DNA of 64,000 bases from Aliivibrio fischeri ATCC 7744 = JCM 18803 = DSM 507 (lineage in GTDB: Bacteria; Pseudomonadota; Gammaproteobacteria; Enterobacterales; Vibrionaceae): contig NZ_CP092712.1 in NCBI RefSeq assembly GCF_023983475.1, positions 1-64,000 on the forward strand. Direction: 5' to 3'. The position numbers and the translations under genes were made by a program. The notes below the pieces were generated by a model. It worked only from the letters and a program-made list of their open reading frames with translations. It did no database searches and was not told the origin of the DNA. Positions 34,615 to 44,543 of this stretch are shown here, one piece after another (positions within the stretch are counted from its first letter, which is position 1; every line of letters starts with the position of its first letter).

Positions 34615-35727
34615 ATGACATTTACTGATGAATGGGAAAAGTTACATTGGGATGAGGTTAAACTCTCTATCTATAGTAAAACGCATCATGATGTTGAAAG
34701 AGCGCTAAGTAAATCCAAACGAGATCTTGAAGATTTTAAAGCCTTAATTTCTCCTGCTGCAGAAAGCTATCTTGAACAAATGGCTCAAGAGTCTGCACGA
34801 TTAACTCGCCAACGTTTTGGTCATACGATTGGTTTTTATATTCCTTTGTATCTTTCTAATCTTTGCGCGAATGCATGTACTTATTGTGGCTTCTCAATGG
34901 AGAATCGCATTAAGAGAAAGACGCTCAACCAAGATGAGGTTGCACAGGAAGTGAGGGCGATTAAAGCGATGAATTTTGATAGTGTTCTTTTGGTAACGGG
35001 AGAACATGAAACCAAAGTTGGGATGAATTACTTTCGTCAAACATTACCGCAGATAAAGCAGTCGTTTAATTATCTCGCAATGGAAGTTCAGCCTTTAGAA
35101 CAAGAAGAGTATGCAGAATTAAAAACCTTAGGTTTGGATGCGGTGATGGTGTATCAAGAAACGTATCATCCATCTACTTATGCGGAGCATCACCTTCGTG
35201 GAAATAAAACCGATTTTAAATTTAGATTAGAAACGCCAGATCGATTGGCAGAAGCGGGCATTGATAAGATTGGAATTGGGGCGCTTATTGGGCTAGAAGA
35301 GTGGCGAACAGATTGCTTTTTTGTGGCAGCGCATTTGGATTATTTAGAGCGTCGATATTGGCAGACTCGTTACTCTATTTCTTTTCCAAGATTGCGACCA
35401 TGTGAAGGTGCGCTGCAATCAAAATCAATAATGAGTGACAAACAACTGGTGCAATTAATTTGTGCTTATCGGTTGTTAAACCCCGAGGTTGAACTGTCAT
35501 TGTCCACTCGAGAGTCTGAACATTTTAGAGATAATGTATTGCCATTAGGTATCACATCAATATCCGCTGCATCGAAAACACAACCGGGTGGTTATGCAAA
35601 TGATGACCAAGAGCTTGAACAGTTTTCTATTAGTGATGAACGATCTGCTGAATCTGTTTCTTTAGCGGTACAAGCGAGGGGGTTTGAACCAGTTTGGAAG
35701 GACTGGGATAGAAGTTATTCAAATTGA
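34615..35727 (+). CDS. thiH: 2-iminoacetate synthase ThiH
   Basis: ThiH is a radical-SAM tyrosine lyase that makes dehydroglycine for ThiG. The 370-residue product has the cluster motif CANACTYCGFS (CxxxCxxC, near residue 86) and the region MEVQPLEQEEYAEL near 160. The ATG at 34615 with AAGGTGA upstream is preferred to a TTG at 34597. It ends the thi operon, and a parS site overlaps its stop. thiD is not in the cluster. Confidence 0.95.
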   Translation: MTFTDEWEKLHWDEVKLSIYSKTHHDVERALSKSKRDLEDFKALISPAAESYLEQMAQESARLTRQRFGHTIGFYIPLYLSNLCANACTYCGFSMENRIKRKTLNQDEVAQEVRAIKAMNFDSVLLVTGEHETKVGMNYFRQTLPQIKQSFNYLAMEVQPLEQEEYAELKTLGLDAVMVYQETYHPSTYAEHHLRGNKTDFKFRLETPDRLAEAGIDKIGIGALIGLEEWRTDCFFVAAHLDYLERRYWQTRYSISFPRLRPCEGALQSKSIMSDKQLVQLICAYRLLNPEVELSLSTRESEHFRDNVLPLGITSISAASKTQPGGYANDDQELEQFSISDERSAESVSLAVQARGFEPVWKDWDRSYSN

Positions 35728-35743
35728 TGTTTCACGTGAAACA
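35728..35743. promoter_or_regulatory. Perfect parS site after thiH
   Basis: TGTTTCACGTGAAACA equals the 16-bp parS consensus exactly. It starts at the last base of the thiH stop codon. Confidence 0.9.
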
Positions 35744-35747
35744 ACAT

Positions 35748-35797
35748 AAAAAATGCCACGTTTGCTCTTTAATACAAATAGATACGTGGCATTTTCT
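35748..35797. terminator. Bidirectional terminator between thiH and the aminopeptidase gene
   Basis: AAAATGCCACGT and ACGTGGCATTTT pair, with A and T tracts on either side, between two convergent genes. Confidence 0.8.
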
Positions 35798-35815
35798 TTA
35801 TCGTGTTTTAATGAA

Positions 35816-37609
35816 TTAGCTTTCGTAGCTTAATTCAGCTGTCGCTTGTTTAAGCCACTCTTTTACTTCGCCATCAACAAGAGGGCTAACTTCATTCCAG
35901 ACTTTCTGATGATAGTTATTCAACCACGCTAACTCTGGGCGATTTAGCATATCAACATTGATCAGACGTTTGTCGATAGGACAACGTGTTAAAGACTCAA
36001 ATCCAAGAACCGAGAAGTCACCTTGAGTTTCAATTTCAACGACTAGCTCTAAGTTCTCAATACGGATACCAAACTCGTCTGCACGATAATAACCAGGCTC
36101 ATTAGAAAGCACCATTCCAGGAAGAAGCGCTGTGTTATTTACTACTTTAGCAATACGTTGAGGACCTTCATGCACACTTAAGAAGTGACCAACACCGTGG
36201 CCAGTACCATGATCATAATCATAACCTTGCTCCCATAAATGTTGGCGAGCAAGAATGTCTAATTGATGCCCACATGTACCTTTAGGGAAGCGAGCATTCG
36301 CTAACCCGATATGGCCTTTAAGAACTAAAGTAAATTGCTGTTTAATGTCATCACTTGGTGTACCAACCGCTAATGTTCGAGTGATGTCTGTTGTGCCATC
36401 TGGATACTGACCGCCTGAATCAACTAGGTATAAACTGTTCATTTGTAGTTTACCTGGTTCAGGTTGGTTTTGATGATTGTAGTGACACATTGCCGCATTA
36501 CCAGCAGCTGCTGAAATAGTATCGAAACTTAAATCAGCCAGAGAGGCATCTTCTTCACGGAATGCTTGAAGTTTGTCTGCTAAAACAGCTTCGTCGTGTA
36601 AAGTGCCAGCTTCAATCTCTGCGTCAAACCAAGTTAGGAATTTAGCCATAGCAGCGCCATCACGAATATGACAAGCACGCATGCCTGCTTTTTCCGTTTC
36701 GTTTTTAGCGGCTTTTGGTAGTAAACATGGATCAGATGCTTCAATGATTTCTGCGTTCGCATTACTTAAGACTAATGACATCCATGCGTTTGATGTTGCT
36801 GAATCAACTAGAACTTTTTTACCTGCAAGTGATTCTAATGTTGCTTGCAAGGCATCTGGTTGGTGAACTCGAACACCTTGGCCAACATGAGCATTAAACT
36901 CTGCAGGAAGACGTGAAGGTTCTAGGAAAAAATCAACACTTTCATCTGCGTGAATAATGGCATGAGAAAGAAGTACTGGTAGGCGAGAAACATCCAAACC
37001 ACGGATATTCAATAACCAACAGATGGAGTCTAGTTGTGTTAATAGCGCAGCGTCAGCTTTTTTCTTTGAGACTTCTTTTGCAATTTCTTTACGCTTGTCT
37101 TCAGAACTTTGGCCGACAAATTCTAATGACATTAAACGTACATCAGACACTTTAACTTCTGGGCGGTCTAACCATAACTCATTAATAGGGTTAGTGGCGA
37201 TTGCTTCAAGAGTGACAACGGCTTCAACATTTTTTGATGCTGTTTTTAGCCATTGAGCTGTGTGCATGCGTGGGTCTATTGCCACTTTTGAACCCGAAGT
37301 AAGACTGTCTTTAATCCATTCAAGCAGTGGTTCTTCATGTAGGTGGCGATATTCAAATACATCTGCAGGCACTTGTTTACGAACTTGAACGGTATAACGG
37401 CCATCCACAAAAATAGCCGCTTTTTCTTTAGTAATAACAGCCGCACCAGCAGAACCAGTAAAACCAGTAACCCAATGCAAACGTTCGTTATGCTCTGGAA
37501 TATATTCACCTAGAAATTCATCTTCATGAGGAATAATTAAGGCATCGAAATCTTGTTGAGCAAGCCATGTACGTAGTTGTTCAACACGCTGAGAAGTTTG
37601 TGGGTGCAT
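35816..37609 (-). CDS. Xaa-Pro aminopeptidase (M24B, aminopeptidase P type)
   Basis: The 597-residue product cleaves N-terminal residues in front of proline. It shows two creatinase-like N-terminal domains and a C-terminal M24 domain with the metal ligands in YLVDSGGQYPDGTTDITRT, GTGHGVGHFLSVHEGP (His), SNEPGYYRADEFGIRIENL (Glu). The length fits the three-domain eukaryotic-type aminopeptidase P of about 600 residues, longer than E. coli PepP (about 440). It is probably cytoplasmic. Confidence 0.92.
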   Translation of the reverse strand: MHPQTSQRVEQLRTWLAQQDFDALIIPHEDEFLGEYIPEHNERLHWVTGFTGSAGAAVITKEKAAIFVDGRYTVQVRKQVPADVFEYRHLHEEPLLEWIKDSLTSGSKVAIDPRMHTAQWLKTASKNVEAVVTLEAIATNPINELWLDRPEVKVSDVRLMSLEFVGQSSEDKRKEIAKEVSKKKADAALLTQLDSICWLLNIRGLDVSRLPVLLSHAIIHADESVDFFLEPSRLPAEFNAHVGQGVRVHQPDALQATLESLAGKKVLVDSATSNAWMSLVLSNANAEIIEASDPCLLPKAAKNETEKAGMRACHIRDGAAMAKFLTWFDAEIEAGTLHDEAVLADKLQAFREEDASLADLSFDTISAAAGNAAMCHYNHQNQPEPGKLQMNSLYLVDSGGQYPDGTTDITRTLAVGTPSDDIKQQFTLVLKGHIGLANARFPKGTCGHQLDILARQHLWEQGYDYDHGTGHGVGHFLSVHEGPQRIAKVVNNTALLPGMVLSNEPGYYRADEFGIRIENLELVVEIETQGDFSVLGFESLTRCPIDKRLINVDMLNRPELAWLNNYHQKVWNEVSPLVDGEVKEWLKQATAELSYES

Positions 37610-37709
37610 CTGAGTGTCCTTTTATACCTGTGATTAATTGGTATGACTCTGTCCGTGTGTACGAGGCAGAAATTAGTTATGTTTTTTGTAGAGTTATAAC
37701 CTAGCGCTT

Positions 37710-38675
37710 TTAGTGTTCATCTGCAATTGTTGATATTGATAAATCTTTACAGTGATTAATTATGGTATTTCTAAGCCAACAATTTGCCGCATCATTCTCT
37801 TTTTGTTGATGCCAAAATAGGGTGTATGCCATTTGAGGTAAGTCTGTAGGCAAGGGTAATACAACTAAGTTAAGTTGTTTGGCTATTAATTTTATAAAGT
37901 GGCTTGGTGCTGTGAAGACTAAATCGGTATGAGTACATAAACTCGCAGCACTATTAAAATCAGGCACAATAATACCAATACTACGTTCGAGTCCTCTGTC
38001 TGCTAATTTGTAATCAAGCAACCATTGATCTTTACCATCACAGCGAACTTGTACATGACGTTGTTGAAGGTAAGTGTCTAACGTCCATTCTTGTTTTAAT
38101 ACAGGATGATTACGGCGAACCAAACACATTTGACTATCTCGATAAATTTCTTTGCTGCAAATATCTTCAGGCGTATGCATAGTGATATTGGCGTATTTTG
38201 GGTCGAGGTCTTTACCTGTAATACCTATATCCATTTCACCAGATTGAAGTTTCTTTAATGTATTGGTATCCCATGCATGAGTATCTAACATGACATTGGG
38301 GGCTTTGTTTAAAATGTAAGACATGAAGTGTGGAAGCAGTAATGGATAAGTACTTTCAACCAAACCTAAACGAAATCGATAATGACTGCTTTTAGGATCA
38401 AAATTTGATGCTTCAGTGATGCTTTCTAAGTGGCTTAATAACGTATGTAGTTGTTCTTGAAGGTTTCGTGCTTTCGCCGTGGGCTGTAAACCATAAGATG
38501 TGCGAGAGAAAAGCGGATCGTTAAATTGTTCGCGTAATTTAGCTAAGTTTTTACTAACGGCAGATTGGCTTAAGCACAAACGTTGAGCAGCACGAGTGAC
38601 ACTTTTTTCTTCTAATAATAAATGAAGCGTAAGAAGAAGATTAAGATCAATCTTTGCCAGTTTTTCGAAAAACAT
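37710..38675 (-). CDS. LysR-family transcriptional regulator
   Basis: The 321-residue product has a winged-helix N-terminus (LLLTLHLLLEEKSVTRAA, LCLSQSAVSKNLAKLREQFN) and a LysR effector domain. It is divergent from an MFS efflux gene across about 97 bp, the usual arrangement of a LysR regulator and its target. Control of that transporter is inferred. Confidence 0.9.
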   Translation of the reverse strand: MFFEKLAKIDLNLLLTLHLLLEEKSVTRAAQRLCLSQSAVSKNLAKLREQFNDPLFSRTSYGLQPTAKARNLQEQLHTLLSHLESITEASNFDPKSSHYRFRLGLVESTYPLLLPHFMSYILNKAPNVMLDTHAWDTNTLKKLQSGEMDIGITGKDLDPKYANITMHTPEDICSKEIYRDSQMCLVRRNHPVLKQEWTLDTYLQQRHVQVRCDGKDQWLLDYKLADRGLERSIGIIVPDFNSAASLCTHTDLVFTAPSHFIKLIAKQLNLVVLPLPTDLPQMAYTLFWHQQKENDAANCWLRNTIINHCKDLSISTIADEH

Positions 38676-38772
38676 AGAGATATTCCAAATAAGAATGTTA
38701 GATCTGAATATAAACCATTTCTGTTCATATCTCTAATTGAGTACACTCCTCGAATCATTTTAGGAGTTACCA

Positions 38773-40002
38773 ATGCACACGCCAGTTACACCTCAATCAG
38801 CAACATCAATGTCATCAGTCTCGGACAAAAAAATCATCACCTTAATGGTGGTATTAGTATTGTTCAGTCCATTAGCTATTGATATTTATCTTCCTGCTTT
38901 GCCAGCGATGGCGGCAGAGTTTCATGTACCATCAACAATGGCTCAAGATACGATTACTTGGTTTATGTTTAGTATGGGGCTAGGTCAGTTATTTGCGGGT
39001 CCATTGGCTGATCGCTATGGCCGTAGACCAATCGCACTAACGGGTATTGTTATTTATGGAATGAGTGCAGTGTTGGCGTATACCGCTCAAGCAATGGAAA
39101 TGTTATTGCTTGCTCGATTACTACAAGGTTTTGGTGCGTGTGCAACATCCGTTGCTGCTTTTGCTTCTGTTCGTGATTCATTTGGTGCAGAGAAAGGTGG
39201 GCGTATGATCAGCTATTTAAATGGAGCGATCTGTTTTATTCCCGCTTTAGCTCCTATTTTAGGTAGTTACTTGACTCATCATTTCGGCTGGCGTTCAAAT
39301 TTTAGTTTTATGGCTGGTTTTGCTTTAGTTGGTTTTGCTTTAATTCTTACTAACTACAAAGAAACAAAACCAGAAAATACAGTTCAAACAGGGAAACTTA
39401 TTAGTCCATCTCGCTACTGGTCTGTATTAAAGAATCCAACCTTTTTGTTCCATGCTTCTTTATGCATGTTATCAATGGGGGTTATTTTAGCTTATGTTAC
39501 TTCAGCACCTGTTTTCTTGATGGATCAATTAGGGCTGACTATGAATGAGTTTACCTATTGGTTTGCGATTAATGCAGCGATCAATATTGCAGTTTGTTTT
39601 ATTGCTCCTAAGTTCATGATCAAGTTTGGAACAAAACGAGTTTTATTATCTGGCTTAACGATACTAGCTATATCTGGTGGTTTAATGTTAAGTCTGCAAC
39701 ATATTCAGCAAGCTTGGGCGTTTATGATCCCAATATTTTTGGCTTCTGTAGGCTATGCATCAGTGCTTGGCTCAGCAGCGGGTAAAGCGCTGGCACCATT
39801 TGGTGATAGAGCGGGAACAGCTGCTGCATTGTTAGGGTTATTTCAAATGAGTGGTGCAGGTATCATTGTTGGCACAATGCAAAGATTAGCACTCCCATCT
39901 GCACAACTCTTAACCCTAATGATGTGGCTTCTTATCCCAGGTTTGCTGATTTTATTAACTAAAACAGGTCAACGTTGGCATTCTGAAACCGTTACGCAGT
40001 AA
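38773..40002 (+). CDS. MFS efflux transporter, Bcr/CflA family
   Basis: The 409-residue product has about twelve membrane segments. It carries LFSPLAIDIYLPALPAMA near residue 37, the DHA1 motif GPLADRYGRRPIALTG near 77, and a Gly-rich C-terminal helix set. The family exports drugs such as bicyclomycin or sulfonamides. The substrate is not known here. It is divergent from the LysR gene. Confidence 0.9.
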   Translation: MHTPVTPQSATSMSSVSDKKIITLMVVLVLFSPLAIDIYLPALPAMAAEFHVPSTMAQDTITWFMFSMGLGQLFAGPLADRYGRRPIALTGIVIYGMSAVLAYTAQAMEMLLLARLLQGFGACATSVAAFASVRDSFGAEKGGRMISYLNGAICFIPALAPILGSYLTHHFGWRSNFSFMAGFALVGFALILTNYKETKPENTVQTGKLISPSRYWSVLKNPTFLFHASLCMLSMGVILAYVTSAPVFLMDQLGLTMNEFTYWFAINAAINIAVCFIAPKFMIKFGTKRVLLSGLTILAISGGLMLSLQHIQQAWAFMIPIFLASVGYASVLGSAAGKALAPFGDRAGTAAALLGLFQMSGAGIIVGTMQRLALPSAQLLTLMMWLLIPGLLILLTKTGQRWHSETVTQ

Positions 40003-40123
40003 TTCGCATAATTTGAACAGAAAAAGAGCAATTTTACTTTTTAATATATTCAGTTAATTATGGTTTCAGTGTATATTCAGCACTTAATTACTGTTGATTG
40101 AAAATTAAAAGGCAAAACACGCA

Positions 40124-40414
40124 ATGTCGATGTCCGTTATTGAAATGGCTCGTGTCCTAGAGCAAATGGAAGAGTCACCAGAAAAACTTATGTTTGGTAA
40201 ACTACTTTCTGAACTAGGTAATCAAAGCCAAGAGCGCGTAAGAAGCGCTGCGCGACAAGTGTCTGTTCCAACATTGCGTGATCTGATTTACCAATTCCAA
40301 GTGGTAATTGAAGAGCGTAAAGGTGAAACGACAAAAAAACTGGCTGAAGAAATGGCAAAAGAAGGGGTTTCGTTAGAAGACTTCCAAGCTTATTTAGCGA
40401 GTAAGAATAAATAA
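40124..40414 (+). CDS. Small protein resembling the H-NS oligomerisation domain
   Basis: The 96-residue product is not firmly recognised. Residues 43-90 (ARQVSVPTLRDL, QFQVVIEERKGET, EEMAKEGVSLEDF) follow the same order as the H-NS segments ARECTLETLEEM, KLEVVVNERREEE and EMLIADGIDPNEL. The C-terminal DNA-binding half of H-NS (TWTGQGR-type core) is absent, and the protein ends in LASKNK. It could poison or tune H-NS oligomers, as H-NST and similar proteins do. This is inference. It is monocistronic, with a terminator after it. Confidence 0.65.
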   Translation: MSMSVIEMARVLEQMEESPEKLMFGKLLSELGNQSQERVRSAARQVSVPTLRDLIYQFQVVIEERKGETTKKLAEEMAKEGVSLEDFQAYLASKNK

Positions 40415-40451
40415 TAACCTTAATTCAAATTTTGGTTAGGTAATTAAAATA

Positions 40452-40486
40452 GAAAAGCAGCGTATATACGCTGCTTTTTGTTTTTT
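40452..40486 (+). terminator. Terminator of the H-NS-like gene
   Basis: AAAAGCAGCGTATATACGCTGCTTTTTG is a nearly perfect palindromic hairpin followed by a T-rich tract. It may also serve the convergent permease gene. Confidence 0.8.
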
Positions 40487-40536
40487 AGGTCAATCTAGAT
40501 AATTCAGTAAATCTCTATTTATTACTCACATTGCAA

Positions 40537-41439
40537 TTATTGCTCTGTTTGGCGCTCTTCCTTTTTACCAAAGAACTGTTGGATCAGTAGACCACACACA
40601 ATCATAATTAATCCGATTAATGTTGATGGGTGTATTTCTTCTCCGATGATATTGGCTAATAGCAGCAAAGAGATAAATGGAGAGGCAAAAATTAGGTTAC
40701 TAATTCGAGCAGTATTTTGTGTTAATCGTAATGCTGACAACCATAAAACAAAGGTAACGCCCATCTCAAATAGCCCTACGTAAGAAACCGCAGCCCAACC
40801 ACTCATTGGTATTTGAGCCCATGGTGCTCCTTCATAAATACTTAAACCTATCGCAACAGGTAGAGCAACTAAGAAACCAAGTAAAAGCCCAAGAATAGGG
40901 TCTGCTTTATTTTTCGTATTAAGAATCCAGTAACCCGCCCACAATAATGTTGAGAATAAGGCTAAGCCCACACCTAGAGGGCTATCAAATTCTAATGCAA
41001 GCACATCACCTTTAGTCGCAATAACGATTACTCCTAAATAGCCTAACACACACGCAATCCAATCTTGTTTGCGTATTTTTTGCCCAAGAAAAACCGCAGC
41101 CATTAAGGTTAAGGTAATTGCCCAGCTATAATTAAGAGGCTGAGCTTGAGAGGCAGGCAATAGGTCATAAGATTTGAATAGAACCAAGTAGTAAGCCAGA
41201 GGATTAATTGCACCTAATAAAATGTAATACAAAGGGTTAGCTAGAAAGGTATCAATCAATTGCGATAACGTTTTTTGATAAGCAGCAACACCAGCCAGAG
41301 CCAGAATAGAAACAGCGCTTGCAATGGTTAGCATTTGGGTTGGCGTAAAATGCTCAAGAGTGATTTTAAAAGCAGTGGCAACGGTTGACCACAACAGAAC
41401 CGCAGCGACACCAAATCCTAAAGCACGACGTTCGTTCAT
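40537..41439 (-). CDS. DMT-superfamily (EamA) permease
   Basis: The 300-residue product has about ten membrane segments in two EamA repeats (first near residues 5-140, second near 150-290). The motif PLNYSWAITLTLMAAVFLGQ lies at the end of the first. Members export metabolites or amino acids, and the substrate here is unknown. The start is placed at 41439 (MNERRALGFG) with GAGAA upstream. A reading from 41466 would add nine residues without a good RBS. Confidence 0.88.
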   Translation of the reverse strand: MNERRALGFGVAAVLLWSTVATAFKITLEHFTPTQMLTIASAVSILALAGVAAYQKTLSQLIDTFLANPLYYILLGAINPLAYYLVLFKSYDLLPASQAQPLNYSWAITLTLMAAVFLGQKIRKQDWIACVLGYLGVIVIATKGDVLALEFDSPLGVGLALFSTLLWAGYWILNTKNKADPILGLLLGFLVALPVAIGLSIYEGAPWAQIPMSGWAAVSYVGLFEMGVTFVLWLSALRLTQNTARISNLIFASPFISLLLLANIIGEEIHPSTLIGLIMIVCGLLIQQFFGKKEERQTEQ

Positions 41440-41566
41440 TGTTATTGTTCTCAGTAAAAAATCCATTTGGATCTGGAGTGTACCTGTGCTTGAAAAATAG
41501 TGTTAACTGGACATTTATCCAGTATCAAAATATCCTATGGTAATTCGTGTTTACATTGAGTGAGTT

Positions 41567-43087
41567 ATGGAATTTTTGAATCAGTTTGGTGGGCATTTAT
41601 TGTTTGGTTTTGCAGGCGCTAGTATCGCGTATGCCGTTGCTCATGTATTAACAAAAAGTCGAAACCAGCAAGAGTTAGCTTTGTTAGAACAGGAGCTAGA
41701 ATCAGAAAAAAAATTGGCAGGCACTCAACTGCACCAATTAACCCAACAAGTTGAAAAGCAGCAGCAAGAACTCGATGAACTTGATCTTGAGCGTGACAAA
41801 TTAGCGCAAGAGCAAAAGCAATCTCATGGGCGCTTAATGGCGGCAATGGAAAAGCTGCGTTATTTTGATGCTATTCAAAAAGAGAAAGAATATTTAACTC
41901 AGCAGCTCGAGTTTTCTCGCCAAGCAAATTCAAATATCGAAGCCGAATTGAGAGAGCAAGAAGCACGTAATGAAGAAGAACGCAAAGCAAGCCAAGAGAA
42001 GATTGAATTACTTGAGCGAGCAGAAGAAAGGTTAAAGCAGCAATTTGAAAATTTAGCCAACCAATTGTTTGAGCAGAAAACCAAAACGGTTGATGAACAA
42101 AATAAGGTGAGCTTAGAAGGTTTGTTATCTCCATTAAAAGAGCAGCTTGAAGGGTTTAAAAAACAAGTAAACGACAGTTTTGGTTTTGAAGCTAAAGAGC
42201 GCCACACTCTGGTACATGAAATTCGTAGCTTACAACAGCTTAATGAGCGAATGACACAGGAGGCGGTAAACCTGACCAATGCTCTTAAAGGTGACAACAA
42301 ACAACAAGGCAATTGGGGTGAAGTTGTTCTTTCGCGAGTGTTGAAAGAATCTGGTCTCAGAGAGGGGCATGAATACGATACTCAAGTCAGTATGGATGAT
42401 GAAGATGGTAAGCGTTTTTATCCTGATGTGATTGTTCACTTACCTGACGAGAAAGACGTAGTGGTTGATTCAAAAATGACCTTAGTGGCATATGAGCGTT
42501 TTTTTAACAGTGAAGACTTTAATCAAAAAGAACATGCGCTTGATGAACACTTAATGGCGATTCGAGCTCATTTACGAGGATTAAGTAAAAAGGATTACCA
42601 TAAGTTAAATGGCTTACGCAGTTTAGATTATGTCTTGATGTTTATTCCTGTAGAACCAGCGTTTCAAGTTGCGATAGAGGCTGACCCATCGCTCATCTCT
42701 GATGCGATGGAGCAGAATATTATTATCGTTAGCCCTACAACGTTATTAGTTGCGCTTAGAACCATCAGTAATTTATGGCGTAATGAGAGACAGAACCAAA
42801 ACGCCAAAATCATTGCAGAACGCGCAAGTAAACTGTACGACAAAATGCGTCTTTTTGTTGATGACATGGAGGCGGTTGGTGGCGCACTTGATAAGGCAAA
42901 TCAAAGTTATCAGGGAGCAATGAATAAATTGGCAAGTGGGCGTGGAAACTTAATTCGCCAAGCTGAAAGCTTTAAAGAATTGGGGGTTGAAGTGAAGAGA
43001 GACATAAATCGTCGTCTTATTGACCAATCTTTTGAAGCCGATACGATGCAAACACTTGGTGATAACGGGTTGGATAAAGTAGACTAG
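41567..43087 (+). CDS. rmuC: DNA recombination protein RmuC
   Basis: The 506-residue product opens with one membrane segment (about residues 8-28), continues with a long coiled coil (about 30-190, rich in Gln, Glu and Lys), and ends with the RmuC nuclease-like domain (GNWGEVVLSRVLKESGL, YPDVIVHLPDEKDVVVDSKM). RmuC limits inversions at short inverted repeats. It lies just upstream of ubiE, as in other gammaproteobacteria. Confidence 0.94.
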   Translation: MEFLNQFGGHLLFGFAGASIAYAVAHVLTKSRNQQELALLEQELESEKKLAGTQLHQLTQQVEKQQQELDELDLERDKLAQEQKQSHGRLMAAMEKLRYFDAIQKEKEYLTQQLEFSRQANSNIEAELREQEARNEEERKASQEKIELLERAEERLKQQFENLANQLFEQKTKTVDEQNKVSLEGLLSPLKEQLEGFKKQVNDSFGFEAKERHTLVHEIRSLQQLNERMTQEAVNLTNALKGDNKQQGNWGEVVLSRVLKESGLREGHEYDTQVSMDDEDGKRFYPDVIVHLPDEKDVVVDSKMTLVAYERFFNSEDFNQKEHALDEHLMAIRAHLRGLSKKDYHKLNGLRSLDYVLMFIPVEPAFQVAIEADPSLISDAMEQNIIIVSPTTLLVALRTISNLWRNERQNQNAKIIAERASKLYDKMRLFVDDMEAVGGALDKANQSYQGAMNKLASGRGNLIRQAESFKELGVEVKRDINRRLIDQSFEADTMQTLGDNGLDKVD

Positions 43088-43143
43088 AGGGCTGTTGAAT
43101 CCATAGAGAACGGATTCAACGTACTATCTCTAGAGGACGAAAA

Positions 43144-43908
43144 ATGACGGACAAGATGAACATGGCTGAAGAAACAACACACTTCGGCTTCACTACAGTC
43201 GCTAAAGAAGAAAAAGTAGCGAAAGTTGCAGAGGTGTTTCACTCTGTAGCAGCAAAATACGACATCATGAATGACCTTATGTCTGGTGGTGTTCACCGTG
43301 TTTGGAAACGATTCACGATTGATTGTAGTGGCGTACGTCCAGGTCATAAAGTACTTGATTTAGCTGGTGGTACTGGCGATTTAACGGCTAAGTTTTCACG
43401 TATTGTGGGTGAGAAAGGCCAAGTTATTCTTGCTGATATTAATAACTCAATGCTAAACGTTGGTCGTGACAAACTACGAGATATGGGCATCGTAGGTAAT
43501 GTAAATTACGTACAAGCAAATGCAGAAGAGCTACCTTTCCCTGATGACCATTTTGATTGTATTACCATTAGTTTTGGTCTTCGTAACGTTACGGATAAAG
43601 ATAAAGCACTGCGTTCTATGTTCCGTGTTCTTAAGCCGGGCGGCCGTTTATTAGTGCTAGAGTTTTCAAAACCAATTCTTGAGCCGTTATCAAAAATTTA
43701 CGATGCGTACTCCTTCCACCTATTACCGAAAATGGGTGAAATCATCGCAAATGATGCAGACAGCTATCGCTACCTTGCTGAATCTATTCGCATGCACCCA
43801 GATCAAGAAACACTGAAAGGCATGATGGAAGACGCAGGATTTGAACAAGCAAATTACTACAACTTAACAGGTGGTATCGTTGCTCTACATCGTGGTTACA
43901 AGTTTTAA
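43144..43908 (+). CDS. ubiE: Ubiquinone/menaquinone C-methyltransferase UbiE
   Basis: UbiE methylates the ring of ubiquinone and menaquinone precursors. The 254-residue product has [32 protein letters not shown] near residue 36, the SAM loop [14 protein letters not shown] near 70, and [19 protein letters not shown] near 138. The RBS AGAGGACGA precedes the ATG. It begins the ubiE-ubiJ-ubiB-tatABC run. Confidence 0.97.
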   Translation: MTDKMNMAEETTHFGFTTVAKEEKVAKVAEVFHSVAAKYDIMNDLMSGGVHRVWKRFTIDCSGVRPGHKVLDLAGGTGDLTAKFSRIVGEKGQVILADINNSMLNVGRDKLRDMGIVGNVNYVQANAEELPFPDDHFDCITISFGLRNVTDKDKALRSMFRVLKPGGRLLVLEFSKPILEPLSKIYDAYSFHLLPKMGEIIANDADSYRYLAESIRMHPDQETLKGMMEDAGFEQANYYNLTGGIVALHRGYKF

Positions 43909-43919
43909 GGGATAGAATA

Positions 43920-44543
43920 ATGCCATTAGAACCATTCGTAACAGGCGTGATGGAGACAGGGTTAAATACTCTGTTAAAAGAATCTCCAGAAAGCAAAGCG
44001 GCACTGCATCGTTTAAAAGAAAAGATCATTCATGTTCATTTGAATGAAGTGAACAAAGATCTTTTCTTTGTATTTAGTCACCTACAAGTTGATATTCTTT
44101 CTCGATTCGAAGGTTCAGTTGATTGTTACTTAGCTTTAAATCTTTCTGTTTTGCCACAACTGCGTGATCAAAATAATATCACTCAACTTATCAAACAAGA
44201 TAAGTTGGTATTGGAAGGCGATTTAAAACTTGCTCAGCAATTTTCTGCATTACTTGAAGAATTAAAACCAGATGTTGAAGAGAAATTATCTCAATATACT
44301 GGTGATATTGTTGCACATACTTTAGTTAGTGGAGTAAAAGGTGGAGCCTGCTGGGTGAAAAAACAGATCACTCGTCAAACTCGCCATGCAGCAGAAGTAC
44401 TTACTGAAGAGTGGAAAATGGCACCGGCACCATTAGAAATTGCCCACTTTTGCGATCAAGTAACCGATGTTGAGACTCAACTTGCAGAGCTTGATGCTCG
44501 GTTATCTCGTCTAATACAAAAAACAGGGTTAGAACCAGCATGA
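43920..44543 (+). CDS. ubiJ: Ubiquinone biosynthesis accessory factor UbiJ
   Basis: The 207-residue product has an N-terminal SCP2-like lipid-binding domain and a C-terminal helix that may pair as a coiled coil ([18 protein letters not shown]). UbiJ helps assemble the soluble Ubi complex with UbiK. It lies 11 bp after ubiE, and its end overlaps ubiB by 4 bp. Confidence 0.93.
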   Translation: MPLEPFVTGVMETGLNTLLKESPESKAALHRLKEKIIHVHLNEVNKDLFFVFSHLQVDILSRFEGSVDCYLALNLSVLPQLRDQNNITQLIKQDKLVLEGDLKLAQQFSALLEELKPDVEEKLSQYTGDIVAHTLVSGVKGGACWVKKQITRQTRHAAEVLTEEWKMAPAPLEIAHFCDQVTDVETQLAELDARLSRLIQKTGLEPA

